Assembly (NCBI GenBank): GCA_020633435.1
Contig: JACKDP010000008.1
Location: 372,001-436,000 of the forward strand
Source of the DNA: Myxococcales bacterium
GTDB taxonomy: Bacteria; Myxococcota_A; Bradymonadia; UBA7976; UBA1532
Length of the DNA stretch: 64,000 bases
Direction of reading: 5' to 3'
Shown in pieces: positions 8,664-17,048 of this stretch (position 1 is the first letter of the stretch; each line of letters starts with the position of its first letter). The notes beneath the pieces were generated by a model that saw nothing but the letters and a program-made list of their open reading frames with translations, did no database searches and was not told where the DNA came from. Made by a program: the position numbers and the translations under genes.

Positions 8664-9971
8664 GTGTCTCGACTGCGTTCGATCCTGCCCGCCCTCGCCC
8701 TCGCCGCCTGCGCGCCCGACGTCCAGGACGTCGCGCCGTCGGTGGAGGCGGCCACGAAGGCCATCGTCAACGGCACCCGCGAGCCGCAGATCACGCCGCT
8801 GAGCGAGGGGCAGATCCTCGCGCTGGGCTGGCTGCACAACGCCGGCGATCCCGGGCGGAACTTCTGCACCGGCACCCTCATCGCCGGGCAGTACGTGGTC
8901 ACGGCGAAGCACTGCATCGAGGGGCGCTCCGGCCGGACCATCGGGTTCGGCGTGGGCCTGCTGCCCAGCGATCCGGTGGCGTCCTTCCAGGTCGAGGCGG
9001 CCATCGGCCACGGCACCACCGACGCGGCCATCCTGAAGCTGACGGAGGACGCCACGGCGCGCGTGCCCGAGCTGGTGCCCATCGCCTACAACCGCCAGGC
9101 GCCCTGGGAGGGCCTCGTCGGCAGCGACGTGGAGGCCGGCGGCTTCGGCGAGACGTACGATCGCAGCCGCACGGGCCGCTACTTCGCGGTGGTGCAGCTC
9201 GAGCGCCTGACGGACACGCTGGTGCACGTCAACGGCCGCGGCGAGCAGGGCATCTGCTTCGGCGACTCCGGCGGGCCCGTGATGGCCGTGAACCCCGAGG
9301 GCGAGATCGTCATCCTCGGCGTCGAGTGGGAGGGCGACGGCTCCTGCGTCGATCGCGACCGCCTGACGCGGCTGGACGTGCTGACGGACTGGATCGACGG
9401 CATCCTCGCGGGGCAGGAGCCCCCGAGCCAGTGCGGCGACGTGGACTACCTGGGGCGCTGCGCCGGCAACGTCGCGGAGTGGTGCGAGAACGGCGCCGTC
9501 CGCCAGCAGAACTGCGAGCGGCAGGGGCTGGTCTGCGACTTCGTGAACGACCAGGTCGGCTACTTCTGCACCGAGCCCCCGCCCTGCGGCGACATCGATC
9601 CGCGCGGCATCTGCGACGGCGACCAGGTGGCCCGGTGCCGGTTCGGGCGCCTCGTGTTCAACGACTGCGCGGCCCAGGGGCAGACGTGCCAGACGGATCG
9701 CAGCGGCGCCTTCTGCCGTGATCCCCAGCCCGAGCTGCCGCCGGACGCCGAGGCCCCGCCGCCGCCGCCCGAGGACGCGGGCGTGCCGGACGCTGCCACC
9801 CCCGACGAGCCGGAACCCGAGGACGATCAGGGTGTTGACGCCACGACCGGTGGGAGCGAGCGGCCGCGCGCCGCGAGCGATGGCTGCCAGAGCGCCCCGG
9901 GCGCGCCCGCCGGGACGGGCCTGGGCCTGCTGCTGATCGGGGGCCTGCTCGCCCGGCGGCGGCGGCGCTGA
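8664..9971 (+). CDS. Trypsin-like serine protease lipoprotein with MYXO-CTERM-like tail
   Basis: A 435-residue secreted protein. GTG 8664 was chosen because GGAGGT lies at good spacing and a lipoprotein signal follows (LPALALAAC, Cys16). The S1 protease domain (about 33-250) starts IVNG and carries the triad H83 (VVTAKHC), D120 (GTTDAAIL) and S202 (CFGDSGGP). The Ile-Val-Asn-Gly start suggests zymogen cleavage after Lys32. Two cysteine-rich modules follow (CGDVDYLGRCAGNVAEWC, CGDIDPRGICDGDQVARC), then an acidic Pro linker, and a C-terminal Cys-helix-RRRRR tail resembling MYXO-CTERM. Having both a lipobox and a C-terminal sorting tail is unusual; the signal Cys might not be lipidated. Likely cell-surface or released protease. 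Confidence 0.9.
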   Translation: MSRLRSILPALALAACAPDVQDVAPSVEAATKAIVNGTREPQITPLSEGQILALGWLHNAGDPGRNFCTGTLIAGQYVVTAKHCIEGRSGRTIGFGVGLLPSDPVASFQVEAAIGHGTTDAAILKLTEDATARVPELVPIAYNRQAPWEGLVGSDVEAGGFGETYDRSRTGRYFAVVQLERLTDTLVHVNGRGEQGICFGDSGGPVMAVNPEGEIVILGVEWEGDGSCVDRDRLTRLDVLTDWIDGILAGQEPPSQCGDVDYLGRCAGNVAEWCENGAVRQQNCERQGLVCDFVNDQVGYFCTEPPPCGDIDPRGICDGDQVARCRFGRLVFNDCAAQGQTCQTDRSGAFCRDPQPELPPDAEAPPPPPEDAGVPDAATPDEPEPEDDQGVDATTGGSERPRAASDGCQSAPGAPAGTGLGLLLIGGLLARRRRR

Positions 9972-9978
9972 CGCCTGC

Positions 9979-10689
9979 CTAGGGCTGCAGCACCAGCTCC
10001 TGGGTGCCCTCGATGGTGCCGATGCTCACGCACCGGTCCAGGCTGAGGCGGTGGTCGAGGCACAGGTAGATCTCCGCCGCCTCGCTCTCCCGATCGTCCC
10101 CCATCTCGAAGACCAGGATGGTGTCGCCCGTGCGCAGCGGGCGCGCCAGCTGCCAGCCCGCGAAGATGTAGGCCCCCTCGGTGCCGAGGGAGACGAAGGC
10201 GTCGACGTCGTCGATGCCCTCGGCGTCGGCGGCGCCGATGGCCGCGTCGGCCCGCGTCGCCAGGCTGCGCGAGAAGGGATCGTGGATGCGCGCCTCGATG
10301 ACGGCCCCCAGGTCGCCCACCACCTGGCCGTCGGGTCCGAAGACCGACACCGCGTCCAGATCGAAGCCCGGGGTGGCGGGGGCGGCGCGGGCCGCCTGCT
10401 GGGAGCCGCGGTCCACGATGAGCACCGTCCGGCGGTCGGCCCAGCGGTCGGGGACGGCCACGTCGGGGACCGCAGGCTCGGCGTCGAGGACGCGGGCGTC
10501 GGGCGGCAGGCGGGCGTCGTCGGGGAGGACGCCCACGTCCGGCGGCGGGCCGCCGTCGCTGTACCAGGCCGGCGCGGCGCTCGCGGGCACGCAGCGCCCA
10601 TCGGACTCGACGAAGCCCTCCCCGCAGAACCGGGGCTCCAGGATGCAGCCGGGCAGGGCGAGGGCGGCGAGGATGATACGGTGACCCAT
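9979..10689 (-). CDS. Lipoprotein of unknown function
   Basis: A 236-residue protein starting MGHRIILAALALPGC, a clear lipoprotein signal with Cys15. A short Cys-containing segment (CGEGFVESDGRC), an Asp/Pro-rich linker, then a C-terminal beta-rich domain (about 110-236) with segments such as VLIVDRGSQ and GDTILVFEMGDDRESE follow. No enzyme motif is visible. It converges on the serine protease gene, with only 7 nt between the two stops. Upstream in-frame extension to 10839 is rejected because the lipobox defines the start. Confidence 0.65.
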   Translation of the reverse strand: MGHRIILAALALPGCILEPRFCGEGFVESDGRCVPASAAPAWYSDGGPPPDVGVLPDDARLPPDARVLDAEPAVPDVAVPDRWADRRTVLIVDRGSQQAARAAPATPGFDLDAVSVFGPDGQVVGDLGAVIEARIHDPFSRSLATRADAAIGAADAEGIDDVDAFVSLGTEGAYIFAGWQLARPLRTGDTILVFEMGDDRESEAAEIYLCLDHRLSLDRCVSIGTIEGTQELVLQP

Positions 10690-10868
10690 GGCGGGACTCT
10701 GGCGCGGGTCCGCGGGTCGGGTCAAGGCGGTGTGACGCGCAGCCACACGTCGGTGTGGCGGTCCGTTCACGCCCACCCCCTCCGCCGGCCCGCGCGGGGG
10801 GCCTCCGTGGGCGGCACGTGCCTTGCGTTCGTGCCGCACGTCGCTCGAACCATCACCCCGGGGGATCC

Positions 10869-12461
10869 ATGCGCACCGTACTCCTCCTCTCCGCCCTCTT
10901 CAGCCTGGGCGCCCTCGCGGGCTGCGAGGGCGAGCACTGCTTCGACTGCGAGCAGGGCGTCGGCCGCGATCAATGCGATGGCAACGACTGCTTCCGCTGC
11001 GATCTCACGGGCTGCCACCCCATCGAGTGCGTCGTGCACGAGCAATGTCCGCGCGGCGCCTTCTGCAACGCCGACGGCTTCTGCGAGAACGGCGCGGGCC
11101 AGTCGCCGGAGTGCCGCGCCCAGGGCGACTGCGCCGAGGGCCAGGCCTGCAACGCCTTCGGGCGGTGCGTCTGGGTGGGCGGCGAGCCGGGCGAGCCCGA
11201 TCCCGCCAGCTACGCCTGTGACCGCGACGGCGACTGCATGGCGGGCTGCGTCTGCGTGAGCGGGCAGTGCTTCGAGGCGAGCCGCTGCCAGGCGGACGCC
11301 GAGTGCCCGGCGGGCGAGCCCTGCATCGACGGCACCTGCCGGCTGCAGTGCGAGATCAACGCCGACTGTGGCGTCGGCGGCTTCTGCATCGAGGGCATCT
11401 GCTTCCCCCACTGCCGCGACGGCCAGCCCCTGCCGGCGGGCTACGAGTGCGTCCAGGGCGTGCCCGTGCGGGAGCGGCCGGAGTGCCAGCGCGCCGCCGA
11501 CTGCGGCGAGGGCCGGCGCTGCGTGGACGGCTCGTGCATCGGCGAGGCCCCCGAGCCCCCGGCCTGCGTGCGCGACCGCGAGTGCGGCCCCGGGCAGCTC
11601 TGCGAGGCCGGGCGCTGCCAGATCGATCCCGAGGCCGAGTGCCAGATCGACGCCCAGTGCGAGGAGGGCGCGCGCTGCATCGACGGGGACTGCGTCGCCG
11701 GGACGGCCTCGTGCGACGCGAGCTGCCAGTGCCCGACGGGCCAGGTCTGCGATCCCGACCAGCACGCCTGCGTCGATCCGGTCGTGACCCCCGAGCCGAC
11801 CCCGTGCGAGACGCTGTGCGACTGCCCGGCCGGGCAGCTCTGCGAGGCGGGCATCTGCGCGCTGCCGCCGGTGGCCGGGTGCGAGAGCGACGCGGGCTGC
11901 CCGGAGGGCCAGTCCTGCCGGGATGGCACCTGCGTCGTGCCCCCCGCCCCGCCGGGCCAGGGCCCCTGCCAGTTCGACGCCGACTGCGCCGGCGCCCGCA
12001 TCTGCGTGGACGCGCGCTGCCTGGAGCCCTGCCGCGAGGACGTCCCGTGCCCCGCGGGCACGGCCTGCTGGAACGGCCGCTGCGATCCTCGCGCCGAGCG
12101 CCCCGTGGCGTGCCGCGCCAACGCCGAGTGCCCCGACGGCATCTGCATCGACGCCGCCTGCCACGCGCTGTGCGAGGACGGATTCAGCTGTGGTTTCGGG
12201 GAGTTCTGCGACCATGGCGTCTGCCTGCCCGACGTGGGCGCGGCGGGCGGCTGCGTGCGGACGGCCGAGTGCCCCACGGGCCTGGAGTGCGTGGACGCCC
12301 GCTGCCGGCAGGCCTGCTTCGCCGACGCCGACTGCCTGGGCGGCTTCGTCTGCCAGGACCGCTACTGCGTGGATCCCGTCGAGGTCGCGCCGGTCTGCGC
12401 CCAGAGCGCCGAGTGCCCGGCGGGCGACTGCGTGAACGGGCAGTGCGAGCCGGCGCCCTAG
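10869..12461 (+). CDS. Cysteine-rich repeat lipoprotein
   Basis: A 530-residue lipoprotein (signal MRTVLLLSALFSLGALAGC, Cys19) made almost entirely of short cysteine-rich repeats of about 25-40 residues. A typical unit reads C-x5-C-xxG-xx-C-xx-G-x-C (for example ADCGEGRRCVDGSC, ECPAGEPCIDGTC), with more than a dozen units. They resemble EGF-like or Dickkopf-like disulfide modules that appear in many Myxococcota surface proteins. No catalytic domain is present, so a structural or adhesive role at the cell surface is likely but inferred. The gene stands alone, with GGGGGATCC before the ATG; longer upstream reading is rejected because the signal peptide begins here. Confidence 0.75.
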   Translation: MRTVLLLSALFSLGALAGCEGEHCFDCEQGVGRDQCDGNDCFRCDLTGCHPIECVVHEQCPRGAFCNADGFCENGAGQSPECRAQGDCAEGQACNAFGRCVWVGGEPGEPDPASYACDRDGDCMAGCVCVSGQCFEASRCQADAECPAGEPCIDGTCRLQCEINADCGVGGFCIEGICFPHCRDGQPLPAGYECVQGVPVRERPECQRAADCGEGRRCVDGSCIGEAPEPPACVRDRECGPGQLCEAGRCQIDPEAECQIDAQCEEGARCIDGDCVAGTASCDASCQCPTGQVCDPDQHACVDPVVTPEPTPCETLCDCPAGQLCEAGICALPPVAGCESDAGCPEGQSCRDGTCVVPPAPPGQGPCQFDADCAGARICVDARCLEPCREDVPCPAGTACWNGRCDPRAERPVACRANAECPDGICIDAACHALCEDGFSCGFGEFCDHGVCLPDVGAAGGCVRTAECPTGLECVDARCRQACFADADCLGGFVCQDRYCVDPVEVAPVCAQSAECPAGDCVNGQCEPAP

Positions 12462-12541
12462 AAAAAATTCCGGGGGGCGATGAACAGCATCCCGGAGGCG
12501 GCGTCTCGGCCGCCGTGCTTCCCCCGGCACATGGTCTCCCG

Positions 12542-12583
12542 CCGCGGCGGCGGTCTCCCCCATCCCCCGCACCGCCGCCGCGG
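12542..12583. terminator. Hairpin between convergent genes
   Basis: Perfect 13-bp arms (CCGCGGCGGCGGT at 12542-12554, ACCGCCGCCGCGG at 12571-12583) with a 16-nt loop, placed between the ends of two convergent genes. There is no U tract, so it would act as a high-GC bidirectional terminator or mRNA end protector. Confidence 0.5.
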
Positions 12584-12609
12584 CCCCCCCTTCTCTCCCC
12601 CGACCGACG

Positions 12610-13542
12610 TCAGCTCGCCAGCAGGGCCCGGGTCAGCCGCAGGTGCGTGAGGGTCGCGTCCAGATCGTAGCGCGGCGTGTAGCCCAGCACCTCGCGGGCG
12701 CGGGCGGCGTCGACCATGCAGACGTAGCGCAGGTGATCGAGCTCGGGGGCCGGGAAGGTGGTGAGGCGCATCTTCCAGAGGCGCTCCAGCATGGGCCCCG
12801 CGGCGAAGTGCGGGATGGGCAGCGGGCGGCCGCCGGCCAGCTCGATGATGCGGGAGAGGGGCGCGGGCTCGCAGCCGGCCAGGTTGAAGATGCCCTGCGC
12901 CCCGGGCCGCAGCGCGCGCTCGATGCCCATGGCCACGTCATCCTCGTGGATGAGCTGCACCATCGGATCGAAGCCGGCCAGCGTCCACGGCCGGTCGAGC
13001 CGCAGGTAGTTGCTGGGGGCGTTGCGCACGGCGCCGACGATGTGGACGGGCCGCAGGATGACCGTCTCGACCTCGGGGTGCTTCCAGAAGAAGCTCTGCC
13101 CCAGCATGTCGATGCCGATGAGATCCTGGATCTGGTGGAAGCGCTCGCCGCCCATCAGCGGGGCGTCTTCCGTCAGGAACTGGGTGTTGTCGGCGCGGGG
13201 GCCGTAGACGTTGGCGGACGACAGCAAGATGAGCTTCTTGATGCCGTGCCGCTGGCAGTACTGCATCACCCGGGTCGTGCCCTGGATGTTGAACGTGTGG
13301 TGATCGGCGCTCGACGCCCGCGGGTCGTGCATCACGTTGAGGTGCACGACGGCGTCGAAGGCCCCCTTGCGGAAGACCTCCTCGCAGCGCTTGCGGCGGA
13401 TGTCGATGCGGTGCAGCTCCACGTCGGCGGGCGCGCCGGGGAACGGGCGGCGATCGATGCCGACGACGGTGTGCTGCCGGTGCAGGCGCCGGGTGAGGAG
13501 CGCCCCGAAGCGCCCGCTGATGCCGGTGATGGCGACGCGCAT
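12610..13542 (-). CDS. Extended short-chain dehydrogenase/epimerase-like protein
   Basis: A 310-residue Rossmann-fold protein of the NAD-dependent epimerase family: GISGRFG nucleotide loop (7-13), an acidic Asp30 after strand 2 that favours NAD(H), LILLSSANVYG (Ser108/109), ILRPVHIVG and VQLIHEDDVA typical of the family. The usual Tyr-x3-Lys is not found: the expected place reads RFHQIQDL, giving His136 and Asp140. It may therefore bind nucleotide without standard catalysis. It lies 8 nt after the acyltransferase gene in the same direction and probably in one operon, opposite the glycerol-1-phosphate dehydrogenase, which hints at lipid or glycolipid metabolism. Confidence 0.8.
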   Translation of the reverse strand: MRVAITGISGRFGALLTRRLHRQHTVVGIDRRPFPGAPADVELHRIDIRRKRCEEVFRKGAFDAVVHLNVMHDPRASSADHHTFNIQGTTRVMQYCQRHGIKKLILLSSANVYGPRADNTQFLTEDAPLMGGERFHQIQDLIGIDMLGQSFFWKHPEVETVILRPVHIVGAVRNAPSNYLRLDRPWTLAGFDPMVQLIHEDDVAMGIERALRPGAQGIFNLAGCEPAPLSRIIELAGGRPLPIPHFAAGPMLERLWKMRLTTFPAPELDHLRYVCMVDAARAREVLGYTPRYDLDATLTHLRLTRALLAS

Positions 13543-13550
13543 CGAGCCCC

Positions 13551-14414
13551 CTACCAGAAGATGTGCTCGCGCTCGGCCAGCCCACGCTGGAGGAGCGCAT
13601 CGACCGCGTCGCGCACCTGGCTGACCTTGGCGCCGATCACGGCGTCGTCGTCATCGGCGTCGCCGGTGAAGTGCATGGGGTGGCCGAACCACAGCCGGTA
13701 GCGCGACGGCAGCGGCAGCATGCCCAGGATCGGGATGAGCATGTGCGGGCTCACCGGCACCGCGGGCATGCCCAGCAACTTCGCGACTTTCTTGAGGTTC
13801 CAGAGCGCCGGGATCTGCTCCTCGGCGCCCACCACGCCCACCGGGACGATGGGGGTGTTCGTCTCGAGCGCCAGCCGCATGAAGCCCAGGCCGAACTGCT
13901 GGAGCTGGTAGCGCTTGTCGAACGTCTTGTTGATGCCGGTCACGCCCTCGGGGAAGACCAGCACGGTGTGGTGCTGGGCCAGCAGCGTGCGGCAGTTCTC
14001 GGGGGTGCCGAGCACCTGGCCGAGGCGGCTGAAGAAGACGCTCACGTAGGGCAGCGAGGGCACCCAGCGCTCGACCATGGAGCGCACCGCCCGCGGGGGG
14101 TGCGCATCCAGCAGCAGCGAGGTGCCGATCATCATGCCGTCCATGGGGATCTGCCCGCTGTGGTTGGCGATGAGGAGCACGCGCCCCTCGGGCAGGTTCT
14201 CCAGGCCGAACGTCTGCACCCGGAAGTAGCGCCGGTACAGGAACTCGACGATGGGGATGACGGGCTTGATGGCCTCGGGGTCGAAGCCGAAGGCGTCCGT
14301 CTCGTAGCCGCCGAGGTGCGCCTTGAGGACCTCGATGCGATCCAGGAGGGCGGGGTCGAGGCTGGCCTCGTACCGCGTCGCGAGGTGGTCTTTGACGGCT
14401 CTGAACACAGGCAC
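13551..14414 (-). CDS. Lysophospholipid acyltransferase-family protein (PlsC-like)
   Basis: A 287-residue member of the LPLAT superfamily, which transfers acyl groups from acyl-ACP or acyl-CoA to glycerol-phosphate-type acceptors at the inner membrane. The acceptor-site block is NHSGQIPMD (H85, D92), the spaced variant seen in DAGAT-like LPLATs rather than the strict HX4D of PlsC, and the second block is FPEGVTG (155-160), equivalent to EGTR. GIVPVG-like and LWFGHP segments complete the family pattern. There is no signal peptide; hydrophobic stretches at 52-60 and 116-130 may dip into the membrane. First gene of a two-gene operon with the SDR gene and divergent from the glycerol-1-phosphate dehydrogenase gene. 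Confidence 0.85.
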   Translation of the reverse strand: MPVFRAVKDHLATRYEASLDPALLDRIEVLKAHLGGYETDAFGFDPEAIKPVIPIVEFLYRRYFRVQTFGLENLPEGRVLLIANHSGQIPMDGMMIGTSLLLDAHPPRAVRSMVERWVPSLPYVSVFFSRLGQVLGTPENCRTLLAQHHTVLVFPEGVTGINKTFDKRYQLQQFGLGFMRLALETNTPIVPVGVVGAEEQIPALWNLKKVAKLLGMPAVPVSPHMLIPILGMLPLPSRYRLWFGHPMHFTGDADDDDAVIGAKVSQVRDAVDALLQRGLAEREHIFW

Positions 14415-14526
14415 TCCCGGTGGTCGGGCACCATGCTAGCCCAGCCTGCGGCCCACGCCCAGAGGGCTTGCCTGGGTCGGGCACTCCCCGCCAGACTGCC
14501 GCCGCACGCCACGAAAGGCCCCCCGC

Positions 14527-15792
14527 ATGAAGCTGGCCGATCTCTGCCCCCTGCCCCTCCCCGACGAACCGCGCCTGCCCGAGGAGGTGCTGCTGGGGCC
14601 GGGGGCCCGCGCCGGCCTGGGCGCCCAGGTGGACGCCCGCCTGGGCGAGCGCCCCTTCCGCTTCGGCGATCCCGACACCTGGCGTGCCGCCGATCTCGGG
14701 CGCCCCGACTGGCTGCTGCCGCGCCACCCGCACGCCGACGAGCAGACGGCGGAGCAGGTGGCCCGCAAGGCAGAGGGGGCGTCGGGCCTGGTGGCCGTGG
14801 GCTCGGGCACCATCAACGACCTGGCCAAGTGCGCCGCGGAGCTGCTGGGCATCGACTTCGTGGTGGTGGGCACCGCGGCGAGCATGAACGGCTACGCCAG
14901 CGCCATCGCTGCCATCGTGGCCGGGGGCCTCAAGACCACCCGCGCCGCGCGGCCGGCCCGCGCCATCGTGCTCGACACCGAGCTGCTGGCCGCCGCCCCC
15001 GCCGCGCTGACCCGCGCCGGCCTGGGCGATCTCATCAGCAAGCCGGTCAGCGACACGGACTGGTGGCTGGCCGACCGCCTGGAGGGCACGGGCTACAGCA
15101 CCCTGCCCGGCGACATCGTGGAGCGGGCCTACCGGCGGGCCACGGCGGCGGCGGGCGGGCTCATGGCGGGCAGCCCCGAGGCGTACGTGGCGCTCGGCGA
15201 GGCCCTCGTCCTCAGCGGCGTCGCCATGGTGGTCGCGGGCAGCAGCGCCCCGGCCAGCGGCGGCGAGCACCTGCTCTCGCACCTCTGGGACATGGAGGCC
15301 CTGGCCGAGGGGCGCGAGGTGCGGCTGCACGGCGCGCAAGTGGGCGTCACTACTTGCATTTCTGCGGCCATCTACCAGCGGCTCATCCGCATCCGCCAGG
15401 CGGATCTGGTGCCTTGCAAGCCGTGGATCGAGGAGGAGCGCCGCCTCTACGCCGAGCACGGCGCCCTGGCCCCGACGCTCATCGAGCAGGCCCGCCGCAA
15501 GCACGCCCGGACGGAGGCCCGGCTGGCGAAGCTGTCGGATGGGTGGAAGGAGCTGCGCGACGAGATGGGCGAGCGCCGGCTGCCGACGCCGGCCGAGCTG
15601 CGGGCCCCCCTGCTGGCCTGCGGCGCCCCGGCCAGCCTGCGCGACCTGGGCAGCAGCCGCGCCGACGGCGCCCGGGTGCTGCGCCTGGCCCGCGACATCC
15701 GCGACCGCCTGACGGTGCTGGACGTGGCCTTCGACCTCGGGCTGCTGCCCGGCGCGGCCGACGACCTGCTCGTCGAGGCCGGGGTGGCCTGA
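14527..15792 (+). CDS. egsA: sn-glycerol-1-phosphate dehydrogenase
   Basis: A 421-residue iron-type alcohol dehydrogenase-fold protein of the EgsA/AraM group, which reduces dihydroxyacetone phosphate to sn-glycerol-1-phosphate using NAD(P)H. The nucleotide motif is VAVGSGTINDLAK (89-101), followed by GTAASMNGYAS. Metal ligands fall at D168 (GLGDLISKPVSD), H248 (SGGEHLLSHLW) and H268 (RLHGAQVG), all intact. In Archaea this enzyme sets the stereochemistry of membrane lipids; bacterial versions such as AraM of Bacillus feed heptaprenylglyceryl-phosphate lipids. The divergent neighbour is an acyltransferase-SDR operon, which suggests a dedicated lipid. No geranylgeranylglyceryl phosphate synthase is in the window. 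Confidence 0.88.
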   Translation: MKLADLCPLPLPDEPRLPEEVLLGPGARAGLGAQVDARLGERPFRFGDPDTWRAADLGRPDWLLPRHPHADEQTAEQVARKAEGASGLVAVGSGTINDLAKCAAELLGIDFVVVGTAASMNGYASAIAAIVAGGLKTTRAARPARAIVLDTELLAAAPAALTRAGLGDLISKPVSDTDWWLADRLEGTGYSTLPGDIVERAYRRATAAAGGLMAGSPEAYVALGEALVLSGVAMVVAGSSAPASGGEHLLSHLWDMEALAEGREVRLHGAQVGVTTCISAAIYQRLIRIRQADLVPCKPWIEEERRLYAEHGALAPTLIEQARRKHARTEARLAKLSDGWKELRDEMGERRLPTPAELRAPLLACGAPASLRDLGSSRADGARVLRLARDIRDRLTVLDVAFDLGLLPGAADDLLVEAGVA

Positions 15793-15856
15793 CGGGTCCG
15801 TTGACCGGGGGCGGGGCGAGCGTCAGCATCAGGCAGGTCGCCGTCGGAGGTGTCCC

Positions 15857-16660
15857 ATGCGCGCCCTCACCGCCTGCCTGCTCCTGGCCTGCTTCCAGGC
15901 CCACGCCGAAGATCCCGACCTGTGGCAGAAGTCGACGCTGAACGAGATCGTGCGGCGCGGCGAGCTGCGCGTCGGGCTCGAGCCCGGCTACATGCCCTTC
16001 GAGATGCTGGACCCCCAGAACGGCGAGGTCATCGGCTTCGACGTGGACATCGCGCACCTGATGGCGAAGGCGATGGGGGTGCGGCTCAAGATCGTCCGCC
16101 TCGACTGGAGCGGCATCATGCCGGCCCTGCTGGCGAGCCAGTTCGACATCGTGATGTCGGGCATGACCATCACCTCCGAGCGCAACCTGTGGGTGAACTT
16201 CTCGGATCCCTACCTGATCGTCGGCCAGACCATCCTGATGCGACCCACGCTGGCGGCGACGGTGAAGTCGTACAAGGACCTGAACGCGCCGACGTACCTG
16301 GTGGTGACGAAGCCGGGGACGACGGCGCTGGAGGCCGTGAAGCGGCACCTGCCGCTGGCCCGGGTGCAGCTCATGGAGTCGGAGGCCGCGGGGGTGGCCG
16401 AGGTGCGGGCGGGGCGGGCGGACGCCTTCGTCTACGACCTGCCCTTCAACGCCGTCGAGCACGCCCGGGATCCGGCGGCGCTGGCGTTCCTGGCGCAGCC
16501 GTTCACCCATGAGCGCATCGGCTGGGCCATCCGCAAGGGCGATCCGGACTTCCTGAACTGGCTCAACCACTTCCTCGCCCAGATCAAGGGCGATGGGCGG
16601 TTCGAGGAGCGCTACCAGCGGTGGTTCAAAACGGGGGCGGGGCCGACGGTGGCACCGTAG
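15857..16660 (+). CDS. Periplasmic solute-binding protein, amino-acid ABC transporter type
   Basis: A 267-residue exported protein (signal MRALTACLLLACFQAHA) of the family-3 extracellular solute-binding fold. The mature start RGELRVGLEPGYMPFEMLD, the GEVIGFDVDIAHLMAKAMG segment and the ASQFDIVMSGMTIT hinge are characteristic of amino-acid binding proteins. It would deliver a polar amino acid or related ligand to an inner-membrane permease, but no permease or ATPase gene is adjacent, so it may be an orphan receptor or serve a distant transporter. Preceded by GGAGGTGTCCC. Its 3' end overlaps the convergent PEGA lipoprotein gene by 35 bp. Confidence 0.87.
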   Translation: MRALTACLLLACFQAHAEDPDLWQKSTLNEIVRRGELRVGLEPGYMPFEMLDPQNGEVIGFDVDIAHLMAKAMGVRLKIVRLDWSGIMPALLASQFDIVMSGMTITSERNLWVNFSDPYLIVGQTILMRPTLAATVKSYKDLNAPTYLVVTKPGTTALEAVKRHLPLARVQLMESEAAGVAEVRAGRADAFVYDLPFNAVEHARDPAALAFLAQPFTHERIGWAIRKGDPDFLNWLNHFLAQIKGDGRFEERYQRWFKTGAGPTVAP

Positions 16661-17045
16661 CCGGGGCGGGCGGGGCGCCCCAGGGGTTCTCGGCGGTGCC
16701 CGTCCAGGGGTTGACCACCGTGGCGGCCACCGGGGGGCTCGGCAGGCGCACCTCGTCGGGGAGCATCCAGGCCCAGTAGAGGCCGGTGTAGGCGGTGAAC
16801 AGGCCGATGCCGAGGGTGGCCGCCGTGAACTCCCGGGAGATCTCGTGGTGGGTCACGGTGCCGTGCTCCTCGACCCGCACCTCGAAGTCGCGGGGCGGGC
16901 CCATCCGCCGGACCTCCGCCTCGCCGATGCCGGCCAGCTCGCCGTCGATGTAGATGCGGGCGGCCGGATCGGTGCTGCGGATGACGGCGGACCCGCACCC
17001 GACGAGCGGGGCCACGGCCAGCGCGGCGAGGGCGACGCGGCGCAT
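16626..17045 (-). CDS. PEGA-domain lipoprotein
   Basis: A 139-residue lipoprotein (MRRVALAALAVAPLVGC, Cys17). Residues 20-70 fit a PEGA-type beta domain (STDPAARIYIDGELAGIGEA), often found in surface proteins. Residues 75-95 (LGIGLFTAYTGLYWAWML) form a hydrophobic helix that could be membrane-inserted, followed by a Pro-rich tail. It lies 3 nt downstream of the outer-membrane protein gene, so the two are one operon and may form an envelope complex. The 3' end overlaps the convergent solute-binding gene. Confidence 0.7.
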   Translation of the reverse strand: MRRVALAALAVAPLVGCGSAVIRSTDPAARIYIDGELAGIGEAEVRRMGPPRDFEVRVEEHGTVTHHEISREFTAATLGIGLFTAYTGLYWAWMLPDEVRLPSPPVAATVVNPWTGTAENPWGAPPAPATVPPSAPPPF

Positions 17046-17048
17046 GGC

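Noticed and set aside
10767..12572. A 601-residue minus-strand frame opposite the cysteine-rich lipoprotein.
   Set aside because: No start signal or domain, while the plus strand has regular cysteine modules and a signal peptide.
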